A stretch of DNA of 64,000 nucleotides, from assembly GCA_050309735.1 (NCBI GenBank), contig JBNRMS010000035.1:11905-75904 (forward strand). The letters are read 5' to 3'. Below are positions 27,020 to 35,585 of the stretch, piece by piece. The DNA comes from UMGS1002 sp050309735. GTDB lineage: Bacteria > Bacillota > Clostridia > Oscillospirales > CAG-272. The notes beneath the pieces are model-generated. The model was not told where the DNA came from, searched no databases, and worked only from the letters and a program-made list of their open reading frames with translations. A program made the position numbers and the translations under genes. Every line of letters begins with the position of its first letter. Positions within the stretch are counted from its first letter, which is position 1.

Positions 27020-28494
27020 CTGACGTCACCTCCGGGTGTGAGCTTGTGGAAATTTGTCACGCTCTGGTATGCGTGGCCTGCTCTTAATAGAAGGGGCTCT
27101 GAGAGCCGCTGACCGATAAGCTGCGCTCCGATCGGCAGGCCTTGCTTGTCAAAACCGCACGGCACCGACAATCCGGGCAACCCCGCGATGTTTGCCGAGG
27201 CGGTGAAAATATCCGAGAGATACATCTTAATCGGTTCGGGGATGCTTTTGCCAAGCTCAGGTGCGGTACTCGGTGAGGTCGGACAGATTATCAGGTCATA
27301 TTTTTTGAATATCTGGTCAAACCAGTTCTTTATCTTTGCTTTTACCTTGAGTGCTTTGCTGTAATAAGCGTCGTAATAGCCCGAGGAGAGGACAAATGTG
27401 CCGAGCAGGATTCTCTTTTTAACCTCGTCTCCAAAGCCCTCGCTCCGAGTCTTTTTATAAAGATCAAGAAGACCGTCGTAGTTTTCGCTGCGGAAGCCGT
27501 ATTTTATCCCGTCAAAGCGCGAGAGATTTGAACTTGCCTCCGCTGAGGCTATAATATAATAGGTCGGAACAACATAATCAAGGAAGGGCAGGCTAATTTC
27601 CTCAACCACAGCGCCCATTCCCTCAAACACCCCGGCAACAGCCCTCACGCGCTCGGCGATATCGGTGCTAAGTCCCTCCTTGTTAAAGCACTCGGCAGGG
27701 ATCCCTATCTTAATTCCCTTAACCTCACCGTCAAGTGCGGCAAGATAGTCGGGGTGTGTGATGTCGAGCGAGGTTCCGTCAAGCCGATCCTGGCCGCAAA
27801 TCACATTCATAACGGCGGCGCTGTCGGCGACATCCTTTGTGAGCGTACCTATCTGGTCAAGCGAGGAAGCGTAGGCGAAAAGCCCGTAGCGCGAGATGGC
27901 ACCGTAGGTTGGTTTAAAGCCGGTAACACCGCAGTATGAAGCAGGCTGACGGATGCTGCCTCCGGTATCCGAGCCGAGCGCAAATGGAGCTTCGCCCGCC
28001 GCAACCGCCGCGGCTCCGCCGCTTGACGAGCCGCCCGAGACTCTCTCTAAATTCCACGGGTTTCTCACCGCGCCGTAATGCGAAATCTCGCCTGTCGAGC
28101 CCATCGCGAATTCGTCTAAATTCAGTTTTCCAAGTAAAATAGCGCCGGCCGCCTCAAGCCGCTCGATTACCGTGGCGTTATATATCGGCGTGAAGTTGTC
28201 AAGCATTTTTGAGGCGCAGGTTGTCTTGATTCCTTTTGTGCTGATATTGTCTTTGACCGCCACCGGAACGCCCGCCAGGGGGGAGCTTATCTCGCCCCGC
28301 TCAATTTTTGCCTGCACTTCGACCGCCCTTCCGAGCGCCCGCTCGCGGCAGACGGTGATATATGCGTTAATATCCTTATCTTTTGTTTCAATAATGTCGA
28401 GCACCTGCTCGGTTGCCTCGACGACGCCAATCTCGCCTTGCTTGATTGCGCGGCCGAGTTCAAGCGCCGTCATTTTTGTTATGTCAATTGCCAT
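27016..28494 (-). CDS. gatA: Asp-tRNA(Asn)/Glu-tRNA(Gln) amidotransferase subunit A
   Basis: 492 residues from MAIDITKM, chosen because GGAGG lies 5 bp upstream. Amidase-signature enzyme with the Ser-cisSer-Lys triad: Lys in VAVKDN, Ser in GGSSSGG, Ser in GSDTGGSIRQP. It releases ammonia from glutamine and channels it to GatB. It lies between gatC and gatB in the usual order C-A-B. Confidence 0.97.
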   Translation of the reverse strand: MAIDITKMTALELGRAIKQGEIGVVEATEQVLDIIETKDKDINAYITVCRERALGRAVEVQAKIERGEISSPLAGVPVAVKDNISTKGIKTTCASKMLDNFTPIYNATVIERLEAAGAILLGKLNLDEFAMGSTGEISHYGAVRNPWNLERVSGGSSSGGAAAVAAGEAPFALGSDTGGSIRQPASYCGVTGFKPTYGAISRYGLFAYASSLDQIGTLTKDVADSAAVMNVICGQDRLDGTSLDITHPDYLAALDGEVKGIKIGIPAECFNKEGLSTDIAERVRAVAGVFEGMGAVVEEISLPFLDYVVPTYYIIASAEASSNLSRFDGIKYGFRSENYDGLLDLYKKTRSEGFGDEVKKRILLGTFVLSSGYYDAYYSKALKVKAKIKNWFDQIFKKYDLIICPTSPSTAPELGKSIPEPIKMYLSDIFTASANIAGLPGLSVPCGFDKQGLPIGAQLIGQRLSEPLLLRAGHAYQSVTNFHKLTPGGDVR

Positions 28495-28565
28495 AAAAAC
28501 CTCCATGCCGCCCGAGAAGCGGCTTATTTAATCGTGAAAAGCTACATTCGGTAACTTTTACGCTG

Positions 28566-28853
28566 TCATTCTATTGTTTTTGGGACTATAACAGTCTCGT
28601 CGGTGTGCTCAGGGGCATTTGAAAGTATTTCGCCGCGATCGTATGACGGCACAATCTCGTCGCGCCGCATCACATTGCTCATCGTGAAAACGTGTGACAG
28701 CGGCTCTATATTCTTTGTATCAACCCTGTTAAGAATACCCACATAGTCAACTATCGCACCAAGCTCGTCGCGCATTTTCTCGGTAGTTTCGTCGTCAAGT
28801 TCAATTCTTGCAAGCTCGGCGACATGCTCCACAATTTCTTTTGTTATTTTCAT
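28566..28853 (-). CDS. gatC: Asp-tRNA(Asn)/Glu-tRNA(Gln) amidotransferase subunit C
   Basis: 95 residues from MKITKEIVEH; GGAGG stands 8 bp upstream, whereas the open frame to 28940 runs into the T-box terminator. The HVAELARIELDDE start and LSHVFTMSNVMRRDEI are family signatures. It is the small scaffold that wraps and steadies GatA-GatB. First gene after the T-box leader. Confidence 0.95.
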   Translation of the reverse strand: MKITKEIVEHVAELARIELDDETTEKMRDELGAIVDYVGILNRVDTKNIEPLSHVFTMSNVMRRDEIVPSYDRGEILSNAPEHTDETVIVPKTIE

Positions 28854-28876
28854 CCGAAAAACCTCCTTATAAAATA

Positions 28877-29130
28877 AAAAAACGCCTCTCTCCCTATCTG
28901 TTTGACAGGGACGAAAGACATCTTCCGCGGTACCACCCACATTAGCCTTGCGGCTCGCTCGCGCGGATTAACGCTCCGCAGACAGACGGTTCTACTTGCC
29001 ATAAGGCTTTCTTCCGCCGGCTCCAAGTTGTTGTTCGCCCAAATTCCCTGCTGCGTCGCACCAAACCGCAGCTCTCTTAGACGAGAATTATGGGTTACTT
29101 CTCTTTTCACAGCCTTTTTGCATATCTTCT
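28877..29130 (-). promoter_or_regulatory. T-box riboswitch controlling gatCAB-aspS, probably Asn-specific
   Basis: The minus strand carries the T-box core GGGTGGTACCGCGG (28925-28938), whose bulge pairs with the free acceptor end of tRNA. Upstream are stem I features: GAGAAGTA, AGAGAG near 29075 and a specifier region GAACAACAAC at 29027-29036 before CTTGGAGC. AAC (Asn) is the best specifier reading; a GAA (Glu) triplet overlaps. The terminator is an 11-14-bp hairpin in 28884-28925 followed by seven T. Uncharged tRNA would favour antitermination (family knowledge). Confidence 0.93.
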
Positions 29131-29143
29131 GTTACTGAAAATA

Positions 29144-29172
29144 ATATTATCACGAATGATATAGAATGTCAA
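29144..29172 (-). promoter_or_regulatory. Promoter of the T-box/gatCAB operon
   Basis: Consensus TTGACA (29167-29172) and TAATAT (29144-29149) with a 17-bp spacer, immediately upstream of the T-box leader. Confidence 0.88.
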
Positions 29173-29204
29173 GAACTTTTTTGACATTTAATACTATTCT
29201 TCTT

Positions 29205-29252
29205 AAAAAATCTGCCGGGCAAGCTTAAAATATTATGCTTGCCTCGGCAGAT
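29205..29252 (-). terminator. Terminator after tsf
   Basis: Long stem pairing ATCTGCC and GGCAAGC blocks (29210-29252), followed by TTTTTT on the minus strand, 10 bp past the tsf stop. Confidence 0.92.
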
Positions 29253-29261
29253 AGCTGAATG

Positions 29262-30191
29262 TTACTGATTGCCGGTGAGTTTTGCAATTTCGTCGGCGAA
29301 GTTATCCTCGCGCTTCTGAATACCCTCGCCCTTCTCGTAGCGATAAAACCCGGTGACCTTTATTTTGCCGCCGAGTTCCTTTGCGGTATTCTCAATATAT
29401 TTTGAGACCTTCATCGAATCGTCCTTGACATATCCTTCCTCGAGCAGGCAGTTGTTATCATAAAACTTACCGATTCGACCCTGAACCATTTTATCAATAA
29501 TGTGGGGAGGCTTATTTGCATTTGAGGGGTCGTTTTGTATCTGCGAGGTAAGGATTGCTTTCTCCTCGTTAATAACCTCGGCGGGAACCGACTCCTTGTC
29601 AAGATATGCGACGGGATAAGCGCCAACCTGAAGCGCTATATTCTTAGCAAACTCAGAGAAACCCTGGGTCGAGAGTACCTTCTCGTCTGCATCGAAGGTG
29701 ACTATTACGCCAATCGAGCCAAGTCCATGCACATAGGTGCTTGTGATACCTTCAACGATGACAAAGCGGCGGATTGTTATCTTTTCCTTAATGACAAGGA
29801 TAAGCTCCTGGAGCTTGCTCTCGACTGTAAAATCGCCCTCGGGATAAGCGAGAGAATTAAGCTCGGTGATATCTGCCGGCCTTTTTGCAATAATAACCTT
29901 AAGCAGATTGTCGACATAGTCTATGAACATATCATTTTTTGCAACAAAGTCGGTCTCTGTGTTAACCTCGATCATAGCGGTTATGTCACCATCTTTGAGT
30001 ATGCGGACAATACCATCGGCCGCGATCCTGCTTTCCTTCTTGGCCTGCGCTACAAGTCCTCTTTCGCGGAGCAGCTTAACTGCCGCTTCCATGTCTCCGC
30101 CGGTGTCGACAAGAGCCTTTTTGCATTCCATCATGCCTGCGTTTGTCTTTGCGCGCAGCGCCGCAACATCTTTAGCTGTTATATTTGCCAT
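29262..30191 (-). CDS. tsf: Translation elongation factor Ts
   Basis: 309 residues. N-terminal UBA-like helix set with LRAKTNAGMMECKKAL, then the core TDFVAKNDMF motif that contacts EF-Tu and catalyses GDP release. Length and order are normal. It lies 26 bp after rpsB and is closed by a strong terminator, so rpsB-tsf is a two-gene unit. Confidence 0.98.
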   Translation of the reverse strand: MANITAKDVAALRAKTNAGMMECKKALVDTGGDMEAAVKLLRERGLVAQAKKESRIAADGIVRILKDGDITAMIEVNTETDFVAKNDMFIDYVDNLLKVIIAKRPADITELNSLAYPEGDFTVESKLQELILVIKEKITIRRFVIVEGITSTYVHGLGSIGVIVTFDADEKVLSTQGFSEFAKNIALQVGAYPVAYLDKESVPAEVINEEKAILTSQIQNDPSNANKPPHIIDKMVQGRIGKFYDNNCLLEEGYVKDDSMKVSKYIENTAKELGGKIKVTGFYRYEKGEGIQKREDNFADEIAKLTGNQ

Positions 30192-30217
30192 TTTAATCTC
30201 CTTTTCAAGTCTTGTGA

Positions 30218-30991
30218 TTATTCCTCGGTGTTCTCAAGGGGAGCCGCCTCACCCGATGAGAGAGCGCTTTCCTCAGCAGACGCTGCCTCGGCATCCTGCT
30301 CATTCTGCTCACCCTGCTTGCCTTCGATTACGGCGTCGGCAAGGGTTGCCGATATGAGGCGAATTGCAAGGATGGCGTCGTCGTTTCCGGGGATTATATA
30401 GTCAGCGTAGTCGGGATCGCAGTTTGTATCGACAATGGCGATTATCGGAATGCCGAGCTTCTTAGCCTCAAGAACGGCGTTTCTTTCCTTTTTGGGATCT
30501 ACTATAAAAATGGCGTCGGGAAGCTGAGTCAGATTCTTTATGCCGTTGTAGTTCTTTTCAAGATTGAAAATCTGCTTCTGCTTGGAGGTGACCTCCTTTT
30601 TGGTAAGCTGGTCAAAAGTGCCGTCGTTCTGCATGGCAATAAGATTGTTAAGGCGTGCGATAGAGCGGCGGATGGTCTTGAAGTTTGTGAGCATTCCGCC
30701 CGGCCAGCGAACGTTTACATAGTACATATTACAGCGGGTTGCCTCTTCTTTAATGGCGTCGGCCGCCTGCTTTTTGGTTCCCACAAAGAGAACCGAGCCG
30801 CCACGAGCCGAAATGTCGCGAACGAACATATAGGCTTCTTCAAACTTTTTAACGGTTTTCTGCAGATCGATAATGTAGATACCGTTTCTTTCTGTGAAGA
30901 TGTATTCAGCCATCTTCGGGTTCCATCTTCTTGTGTGGTGTCCGAAATGGACGCCGGCTTCAAGAAGCTGCTTGATTGTGATTACAGACAT
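30218..30991 (-). CDS. rpsB: 30S ribosomal protein S2
   Basis: 257 residues from MSVITIKQLLEAGVHFGH; AAGGAGG precedes this ATG, so the 23 codons upstream are leader. Signatures GVHFGHHTRRWNPKM and NCDPDYADYIIPGNDDA are present. The last 35 residues are an acidic Glu/Ala/Ser tail, a common lineage-specific extension. First gene of rpsB-tsf. Confidence 0.98.
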   Translation of the reverse strand: MSVITIKQLLEAGVHFGHHTRRWNPKMAEYIFTERNGIYIIDLQKTVKKFEEAYMFVRDISARGGSVLFVGTKKQAADAIKEEATRCNMYYVNVRWPGGMLTNFKTIRRSIARLNNLIAMQNDGTFDQLTKKEVTSKQKQIFNLEKNYNGIKNLTQLPDAIFIVDPKKERNAVLEAKKLGIPIIAIVDTNCDPDYADYIIPGNDDAILAIRLISATLADAVIEGKQGEQNEQDAEAASAEESALSSGEAAPLENTEE

Positions 30992-31119
30992 TGAAAAATG
31001 TCCTCCTTCGGTTTTTCCACCACATCCGCTCCCGGCAACAAAAACCGCACATAGCGGCACCGAAAGCCAACGCGGATGTGTGTGTATTTATTTATACTGT
31101 ATAAAACAGCACAAAACAC

Positions 31120-31148
31120 ATTATAACACAGGTATATTTTACATTCAA
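31120..31148 (-). promoter_or_regulatory. Promoter of rpsB-tsf
   Basis: TTGAAT (31143-31148) and TATAAT (31120-31125), spacer 17 bp, giving a leader of about 120 nt. A perfect palindrome TTTATACTGTATAAA (31091-31105) lies in the early leader. Confidence 0.85.
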
Positions 31149-31239
31149 CAGACATCAAAAAAATTTACAAATTGTTCACAATGTCGTGCCGAAAACCGGT
31201 CTGTTCCCTTCCCGCCCCCTTATTATTACCACTCTCCCC

Positions 31240-31530
31240 TCATCTAAACCATCCGAATTTTCGGCGCTCATTTGAGCAGCATGAGATTTCGGCGGGCGTG
31301 ATTTTCACAAGAATGGTGTCCTCGCCTATACACTGGATTTTATCCCAGCAAATCCTTATATCATGGCATCTTCCAATACCGAAAAACCCCCCGCCGCCGG
31401 TTATTATAAGCGCGATGATTTTTCCGTCGTCGCGGCAAAATTCAAAGTCACAAGCATAGCCGAGGCGAGCGCCGTCGCAAAGATTTATAATCTCTTTCAG
31501 GCGAAGCTCTGATGTGCTCAAAACTCGCAT
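31240..31530 (-). CDS. ylmC: YlmC/YmxH-type PRC-barrel sporulation protein
   Basis: 96 residues. The pattern LRLKEIINLCDGARLGYACDF, then GFFGIGRCHDIRICWDKI and CIGEDTILV, is that of the YlmC/YmxH family, small PRC-barrel proteins conserved in spore formers and linked to sporulation. Exact function unknown. It lies between rpsB and the clpE-like gene on the same strand, 165 bp after the latter. Confidence 0.88.
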   Translation of the reverse strand: MRVLSTSELRLKEIINLCDGARLGYACDFEFCRDDGKIIALIITGGGGFFGIGRCHDIRICWDKIQCIGEDTILVKITPAEISCCSNERRKFGWFR

Positions 31531-31638
31531 ATCACATCCCCCTTAAATGTATTTATTATTCATTCTAATTATATGTCGGGGGGTGAGAAATGTATTCGGA
31601 CGCGGGAGGATGTGATATGCTTTGATATATATACACAA

Positions 31639-31670
31639 GGGGAGAAAACTATTAAATAGAGTTCTCTCCC
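31639..31670 (-). terminator. Hairpin after the clpE-like gene
   Basis: GGGAGAgAACT pairs with AGTTTTCTCCC around a 9-nt loop, 25 bp past the stop. It lacks a run of T, so terminator activity is uncertain. Confidence 0.45.
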
Positions 31671-31695
31671 GCCTGCCTTTTATCTCAATATAGAC

Positions 31696-34008
31696 TTACA
31701 TACAATTAACCTTCAGTTCCCCATCGACCTCGGTTATCGAGGCGCACGAGCAGGTTTTTTTATAGTCAGAAATAATTATTTCGGCGAGCCTGTCCTCAAC
31801 CTCGGTTTGGATATAACGGCGAAGGTTGCGAGCGCCAAATTTTGCCGAATATGCCTTCTCGGCTATTAATGCCGCAGCCCCGTCAGAATAAGTGAGTTTT
31901 ATATTCTTCTCTGAGAGCGCCATTTTAAGCTCATCAAGCATTATTGAAGCAATCTTTTTGAAATCGTCGCGGTCGAGCTGGCGGAAGGTGATTATCTCAT
32001 CAACACGATTTATAAATTCAGGGCGCAGAAAAGCCTCAAGTGCCTTCTGGGTTTTTTCCTTTGCCGCCTCACTCTCGTTTTTTGTATATCCGATAGGAGT
32101 TGTGCTTCTGTCAGAACCGGCGTTTGTCGTCATAACAAGTATGGTGTTCTCAAAATTCACTGTTTTTCCGTGCGCGTCGGTTATCCGCCCGTCGTCAAGT
32201 ATCTGAAGCAGAATGTTGAGAACATCGGGATGTGCCTTCTCAATTTCATCGAAAAGAACAACCGAATAAGGTCGGCGCCGAATTTTTTCGGTGAGTTGCC
32301 CCGCCTCGTCATAGCCGACATATCCCGGGGGCGCTCCGATTATCCTTGATATAGAATGCTTTTCCATGAATTCTGACATATCAAGTCTAATTAAAGTCTC
32401 GGGCGAGTCGAACATATCGGCCGCCAGCGTTTTTACAAGTTCGGTTTTCCCGACGCCGGTAGGACCGGCAAAGATGAAGGAAACCGGCTTTCTCTTATAT
32501 GACACTCCCGCGCGGTTGCGTTTAATGGCGCGGGATACGGCGCTGACCGCTGTATCCTGCCCGACTATCCGCTGCTTTAGCCGCGCCTCAAGCTTGTCTA
32601 TTCGCTCAAATTCATTTTCTGTGATTGAGGCGGCTGGGATGCCCGTCCAAATTTCAATAACGCGCGCCAGATCTTCAGCTCCAAGCGAAACCTCGGAAAC
32701 AAGCTTTTCGTTCTCACGCAGACGGTCGGACAGTTTTATCTCTTCGGCTTTTATTTTCGCGATTTTCTCGAACTTTTCGTTTGTAGTTGAAGGATCCTCA
32801 GCCGTGAGGCTCTCAAGCCCTTCGCGAGAGGCCTTTAGCTCTAGCAGCCGATCTTTGATGCGGTAAGCCTCATTGAGCGGGGCGCTCGAAAGCGAGAGCT
32901 GCGAGGCGGCCTCGTCAAGAAGGTCGATTGCCTTGTCGGGCAGATAGCGGTCGGTTATATAGCGCTCTGAGAGCCTGACGGTCAACCCCAGAATCTCGTC
33001 TGAAATTTTAACCGAATGGAAATCCTCATAATAGTGCTTTATGCCGCGTAGCATCTTCTCGGTGTCGACGACAGACGGCTCGTTAACCGTCACCGGCTGA
33101 AATCTCCTCTCAAGCGCTGTGTCCTTCTCGATATATTTGCGGTATTCATTAAGAGTGGTCGCTCCGATAACCTGCACCTCTCCGCGAGAGAGCGCAGGTT
33201 TGAGTATGTTGGCGGCGTTCATGCTGCCCTCGGCGTCACCGGCGCCGACGATGTTATGAACCTCGTCGATAAAGAGGATTATATTGCCCGACTCGCGAAC
33301 CTCCGAGAGCAGGCCGAGTATTCTTGACTCAAACTGGCCGCGGAATTGCGTTCCGGCGACAAGAGCGGTCAGGTCTACAAGATACAGCTCCTTGCCGAGT
33401 AAACGATAGGGCACGTCGTCGTCGGCAATGCGCTGAGCCAGCGCTTCGGCAATCGCGGTTTTACCCACCCCCGGCTCGCCGATAAGGCAGGGATTGTTCT
33501 TCTGCCTCCGGCAGAGAATCTGTATCACCCGCGCCAATTCGCGCTCGCGCCCGACTATTTGGTCTATCTTTCCCTCGGAGGCAAGGCGCGTTAAATTTCT
33601 GCAATATGTGTCAAGAAATTTGCGTTTATTAGTGTTTGATTTTGTTTTGGCACTCTCTTTCTTTTTTTCCTTTTCCCGCTCGCCCCCTCCGCCCTCAGGC
33701 ACAAGACCACTCTCGCGGAAAAGCTTCGGGAAATCTATCGCGGGTGCGCCTCCATCCTCGTTGTCATCGGCGTCGGAGGGAAGACCGCCCTCAGTGTTTA
33801 TAATCTCGGTTACGTCCTTCTCCATATTTTCAAGTTGCTCGGGAGTAATCCCAAGCTTGCCCATAATGTCACCGAGTACATTGTCGACAGGAAGACCGAG
33901 CTCCTTGGCGCATCTAAGGCAGAGCCCCTCGGTTATTTTCTCGCCGTTCTCAAGTTTTGTAACGAAAACGGCCGCGATTCTTTTTTTACAATTTGTACAC
34001 ATTACCAT
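31696..34008 (-). CDS. clpE: ClpE-like AAA+ unfoldase (ClpC/ClpE group)
   Basis: About 770 residues. The N-terminus has a four-cysteine zinc site (Cys4, Cys7, Cys30, Cys33) as in ClpE and McsA, and no Clp-N double repeat. Two AAA+ modules follow: Walker A GEPGVGKT with IILFIDEVH, then GPTGVGKT with VVLFDEIEK, and a coiled-coil M domain between them. It unfolds proteins for ClpP. Start uncertain: MVMCTNC, MCTNC or the leader-derived MVIYM are all in frame. Between the zinc site and AAA1 lies a charged linker (EREKEKKKES). No ctsR, mcsA or mcsB next to it. Confidence 0.88.
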   Translation of the reverse strand: MVMCTNCKKRIAAVFVTKLENGEKITEGLCLRCAKELGLPVDNVLGDIMGKLGITPEQLENMEKDVTEIINTEGGLPSDADDNEDGGAPAIDFPKLFRESGLVPEGGGGEREKEKKKESAKTKSNTNKRKFLDTYCRNLTRLASEGKIDQIVGRERELARVIQILCRRQKNNPCLIGEPGVGKTAIAEALAQRIADDDVPYRLLGKELYLVDLTALVAGTQFRGQFESRILGLLSEVRESGNIILFIDEVHNIVGAGDAEGSMNAANILKPALSRGEVQVIGATTLNEYRKYIEKDTALERRFQPVTVNEPSVVDTEKMLRGIKHYYEDFHSVKISDEILGLTVRLSERYITDRYLPDKAIDLLDEAASQLSLSSAPLNEAYRIKDRLLELKASREGLESLTAEDPSTTNEKFEKIAKIKAEEIKLSDRLRENEKLVSEVSLGAEDLARVIEIWTGIPAASITENEFERIDKLEARLKQRIVGQDTAVSAVSRAIKRNRAGVSYKRKPVSFIFAGPTGVGKTELVKTLAADMFDSPETLIRLDMSEFMEKHSISRIIGAPPGYVGYDEAGQLTEKIRRRPYSVVLFDEIEKAHPDVLNILLQILDDGRITDAHGKTVNFENTILVMTTNAGSDRSTTPIGYTKNESEAAKEKTQKALEAFLRPEFINRVDEIITFRQLDRDDFKKIASIMLDELKMALSEKNIKLTYSDGAAALIAEKAYSAKFGARNLRRYIQTEVEDRLAEIIISDYKKTCSCASITEVDGELKVNCM

Positions 34009-34090
34009 ATATATGACCATCCCTTTCTATGGTGCAAAGATCAGTGCCTGCACCGCGTCAAATTCCTGCGGCAGGGGCACAAAACTTGAT
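34009..34090 (-). repeat. Shortened hairpin leader element upstream of the clpE-like gene
   Basis: GTGCC (34044-34048) pairs with GGCAC (34076-34080), with an inner CCTGC/GCAGG, then GAAAGGGATGGTCAT next to the start codon. It is more diverged than the aspS copy, but order and orientation are the same. Confidence 0.6.
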
Positions 34091-34114
34091 TGACTTTAAA
34101 ATATATTTTAGATT

Positions 34115-34708
34115 TTATCTATTAATTCTATTTTTTTCGGCTTTGGCAGGCATAATATTATCCGCTTCAGAACCTGCGTTTAAATATCTTGCGATATAAA
34201 GCGCCATGACGATGGTCATAAAGAGCATAATTATTATGTAGATGACATTAATATAATTTCTAAATTCCTCAGCTCTGTCGGCCGATACAAGGACAAACAA
34301 CCCCGCCGCCGAGAGGATAACTGCTCCCGCCTTACCATACCGGTTTGAATGGGCTATAACGCCTCGCCGCTTTATCAAAAGAAGGGCAAGTGTTATCTGT
34401 ATTGATTCTTTTAGTATAAAAGGAATTATCAGCCAGACAGGCAGAAGTTTCTTTATTGCAAGACAAACAAGAACAGTTGTCTGAAACAGTTTGTCCGCAA
34501 GCGGGTCAAGAATCTTTCCGGCGTCAGAAGTCCAGCCGAATCGCCTTGCAAGGTAACCATCGAGCACATCTGTAGCTCCCGCAAGAAGATAGATCCCGGC
34601 GGCGGCAAGACGAAAGTTCGGGAAGTTGTAAAACACGAAAAAAACAAAAATAAAAATCAGAAGTATTCTTATTATACTCAGGACATTCGGAATATTTTCT
34701 TTTTTCAT
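34115..34708 (-). CDS. pgsA: CDP-diacylglycerol-glycerol-3-phosphate 3-phosphatidyltransferase
   Basis: 197 residues with five to six membrane helices. The CDP-alcohol phosphotransferase motif is complete (DVLDGYLARR, then GKILDPLADK, giving D-G-A-R-G-D-D). It makes phosphatidylglycerol phosphate, the first committed step to anionic lipids. Length and position of the motif after the second helix fit PgsA better than PssA. Its ATG overlaps the stop of the CvpA-like gene by 4 bp. Confidence 0.92.
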   Translation of the reverse strand: MKKENIPNVLSIIRILLIFIFVFFVFYNFPNFRLAAAGIYLLAGATDVLDGYLARRFGWTSDAGKILDPLADKLFQTTVLVCLAIKKLLPVWLIIPFILKESIQITLALLLIKRRGVIAHSNRYGKAGAVILSAAGLFVLVSADRAEEFRNYINVIYIIIMLFMTIVMALYIARYLNAGSEADNIMPAKAEKNRINR

Positions 34709-35406
34709 GAAATATTCAATTGGCTGATAAACCTGAAAATGATAGTTTTATTGACAATTTCAAGCGCCGCCGATGCGTCTTTGGAGGCAACAACAAAATA
34801 AATAATAATATTCGCGGCAAAGACAAAGAGCAATATATAAATACACGCACAAGCAATGCCAAGACAGAGCCCGAGCAGTCGATTTACGGTGCGCAGCACC
34901 GGAAGCTCAGCGACTTTCTCAATAAAGAAGGCGGCAACGGCAAGGACAATAAAAGCAATTATAAAGACCAGCACATAGCCGATTATCCTTGAGATAAATG
35001 CCGAAATCGGCAGTGCTATCTGAGAGGCAAGCTCCTGCAGCCGCTCACCTGATGCGGCAGTGTCGGCGGCATAACCTGCGGTTATCGCGTCGAGATTAGC
35101 TCCGCTTTTTTCGGCGAGCACAGAGAGGGATTTCGGAATTTTATCTGCGATTTTTGACAGGTCAAAGGCAGAGCTGCCTGCTTCGTACATTCCCGAGAGC
35201 GTATTGTAAACCGACCCGGTTATCTTTGCGTCGATAAATTTCTCGGCAATAAGAGCGCCAAGCGACTTCCCGAAGATTGAGGCGCAGATAAAGGCAAGAA
35301 TCACCTTTCCAAATCCGAGAACCGCTCGGACAAATCCTTTCTTATAATAGACAAAAATTGTAATACCGGCGATAAGTAGAATCATTAAGTCAAGCAAATA
35401 ATTCAT
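34705..35406 (-). CDS. CvpA family membrane protein
   Basis: 233 residues from MNYLLDLM; upstream codons derive from the leader cassette. Four hydrophobic segments and the family start LDLMILLIAGITIFVYYKKGFVRA. CvpA proteins are small membrane proteins of unclear role, linked to envelope functions and, in E. coli, colicin V export. Between the first and second helix pair lies a soluble stretch (residues 45-130). Coupled to pgsA by a 4-bp overlap. Confidence 0.82.
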   Translation of the reverse strand: MNYLLDLMILLIAGITIFVYYKKGFVRAVLGFGKVILAFICASIFGKSLGALIAEKFIDAKITGSVYNTLSGMYEAGSSAFDLSKIADKIPKSLSVLAEKSGANLDAITAGYAADTAASGERLQELASQIALPISAFISRIIGYVLVFIIAFIVLAVAAFFIEKVAELPVLRTVNRLLGLCLGIACACIYILLFVFAANIIIYFVVASKDASAALEIVNKTIIFRFISQLNIS

Positions 35407-35560
35407 TTTTATAACCATTCCTTTCAAGTGTACCGATGTACCGAGATTTATGCCGGTTCCGCCGTCTTATGGGCGGAACTGCCGCTGTTACAAACGCGAC
35501 GTGGGCGCATGGCGTTGCATGCAAGAGAAAAGCTTTCTTAAAATTATAAGGCTTATAAAA
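35407..35560 (-). repeat. Diverged hairpin leader element upstream of the CvpA gene
   Basis: Perfect 8-bp stem GTTCCGCC/GGCGGAAC (35456-35479) inside a weak TTTATGCC/GTTACAAA frame, preceded in the sense by a second A/T-rich stem near 35530-35550 and followed by GAAAGGAATGGTTAT at the start codon. A 22-nt block ending in that leader is identical upstream of ruvB. Confidence 0.6.
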
Positions 35561-35585
35561 GATTTCTCTCTTTCCCTTCTCCTCT

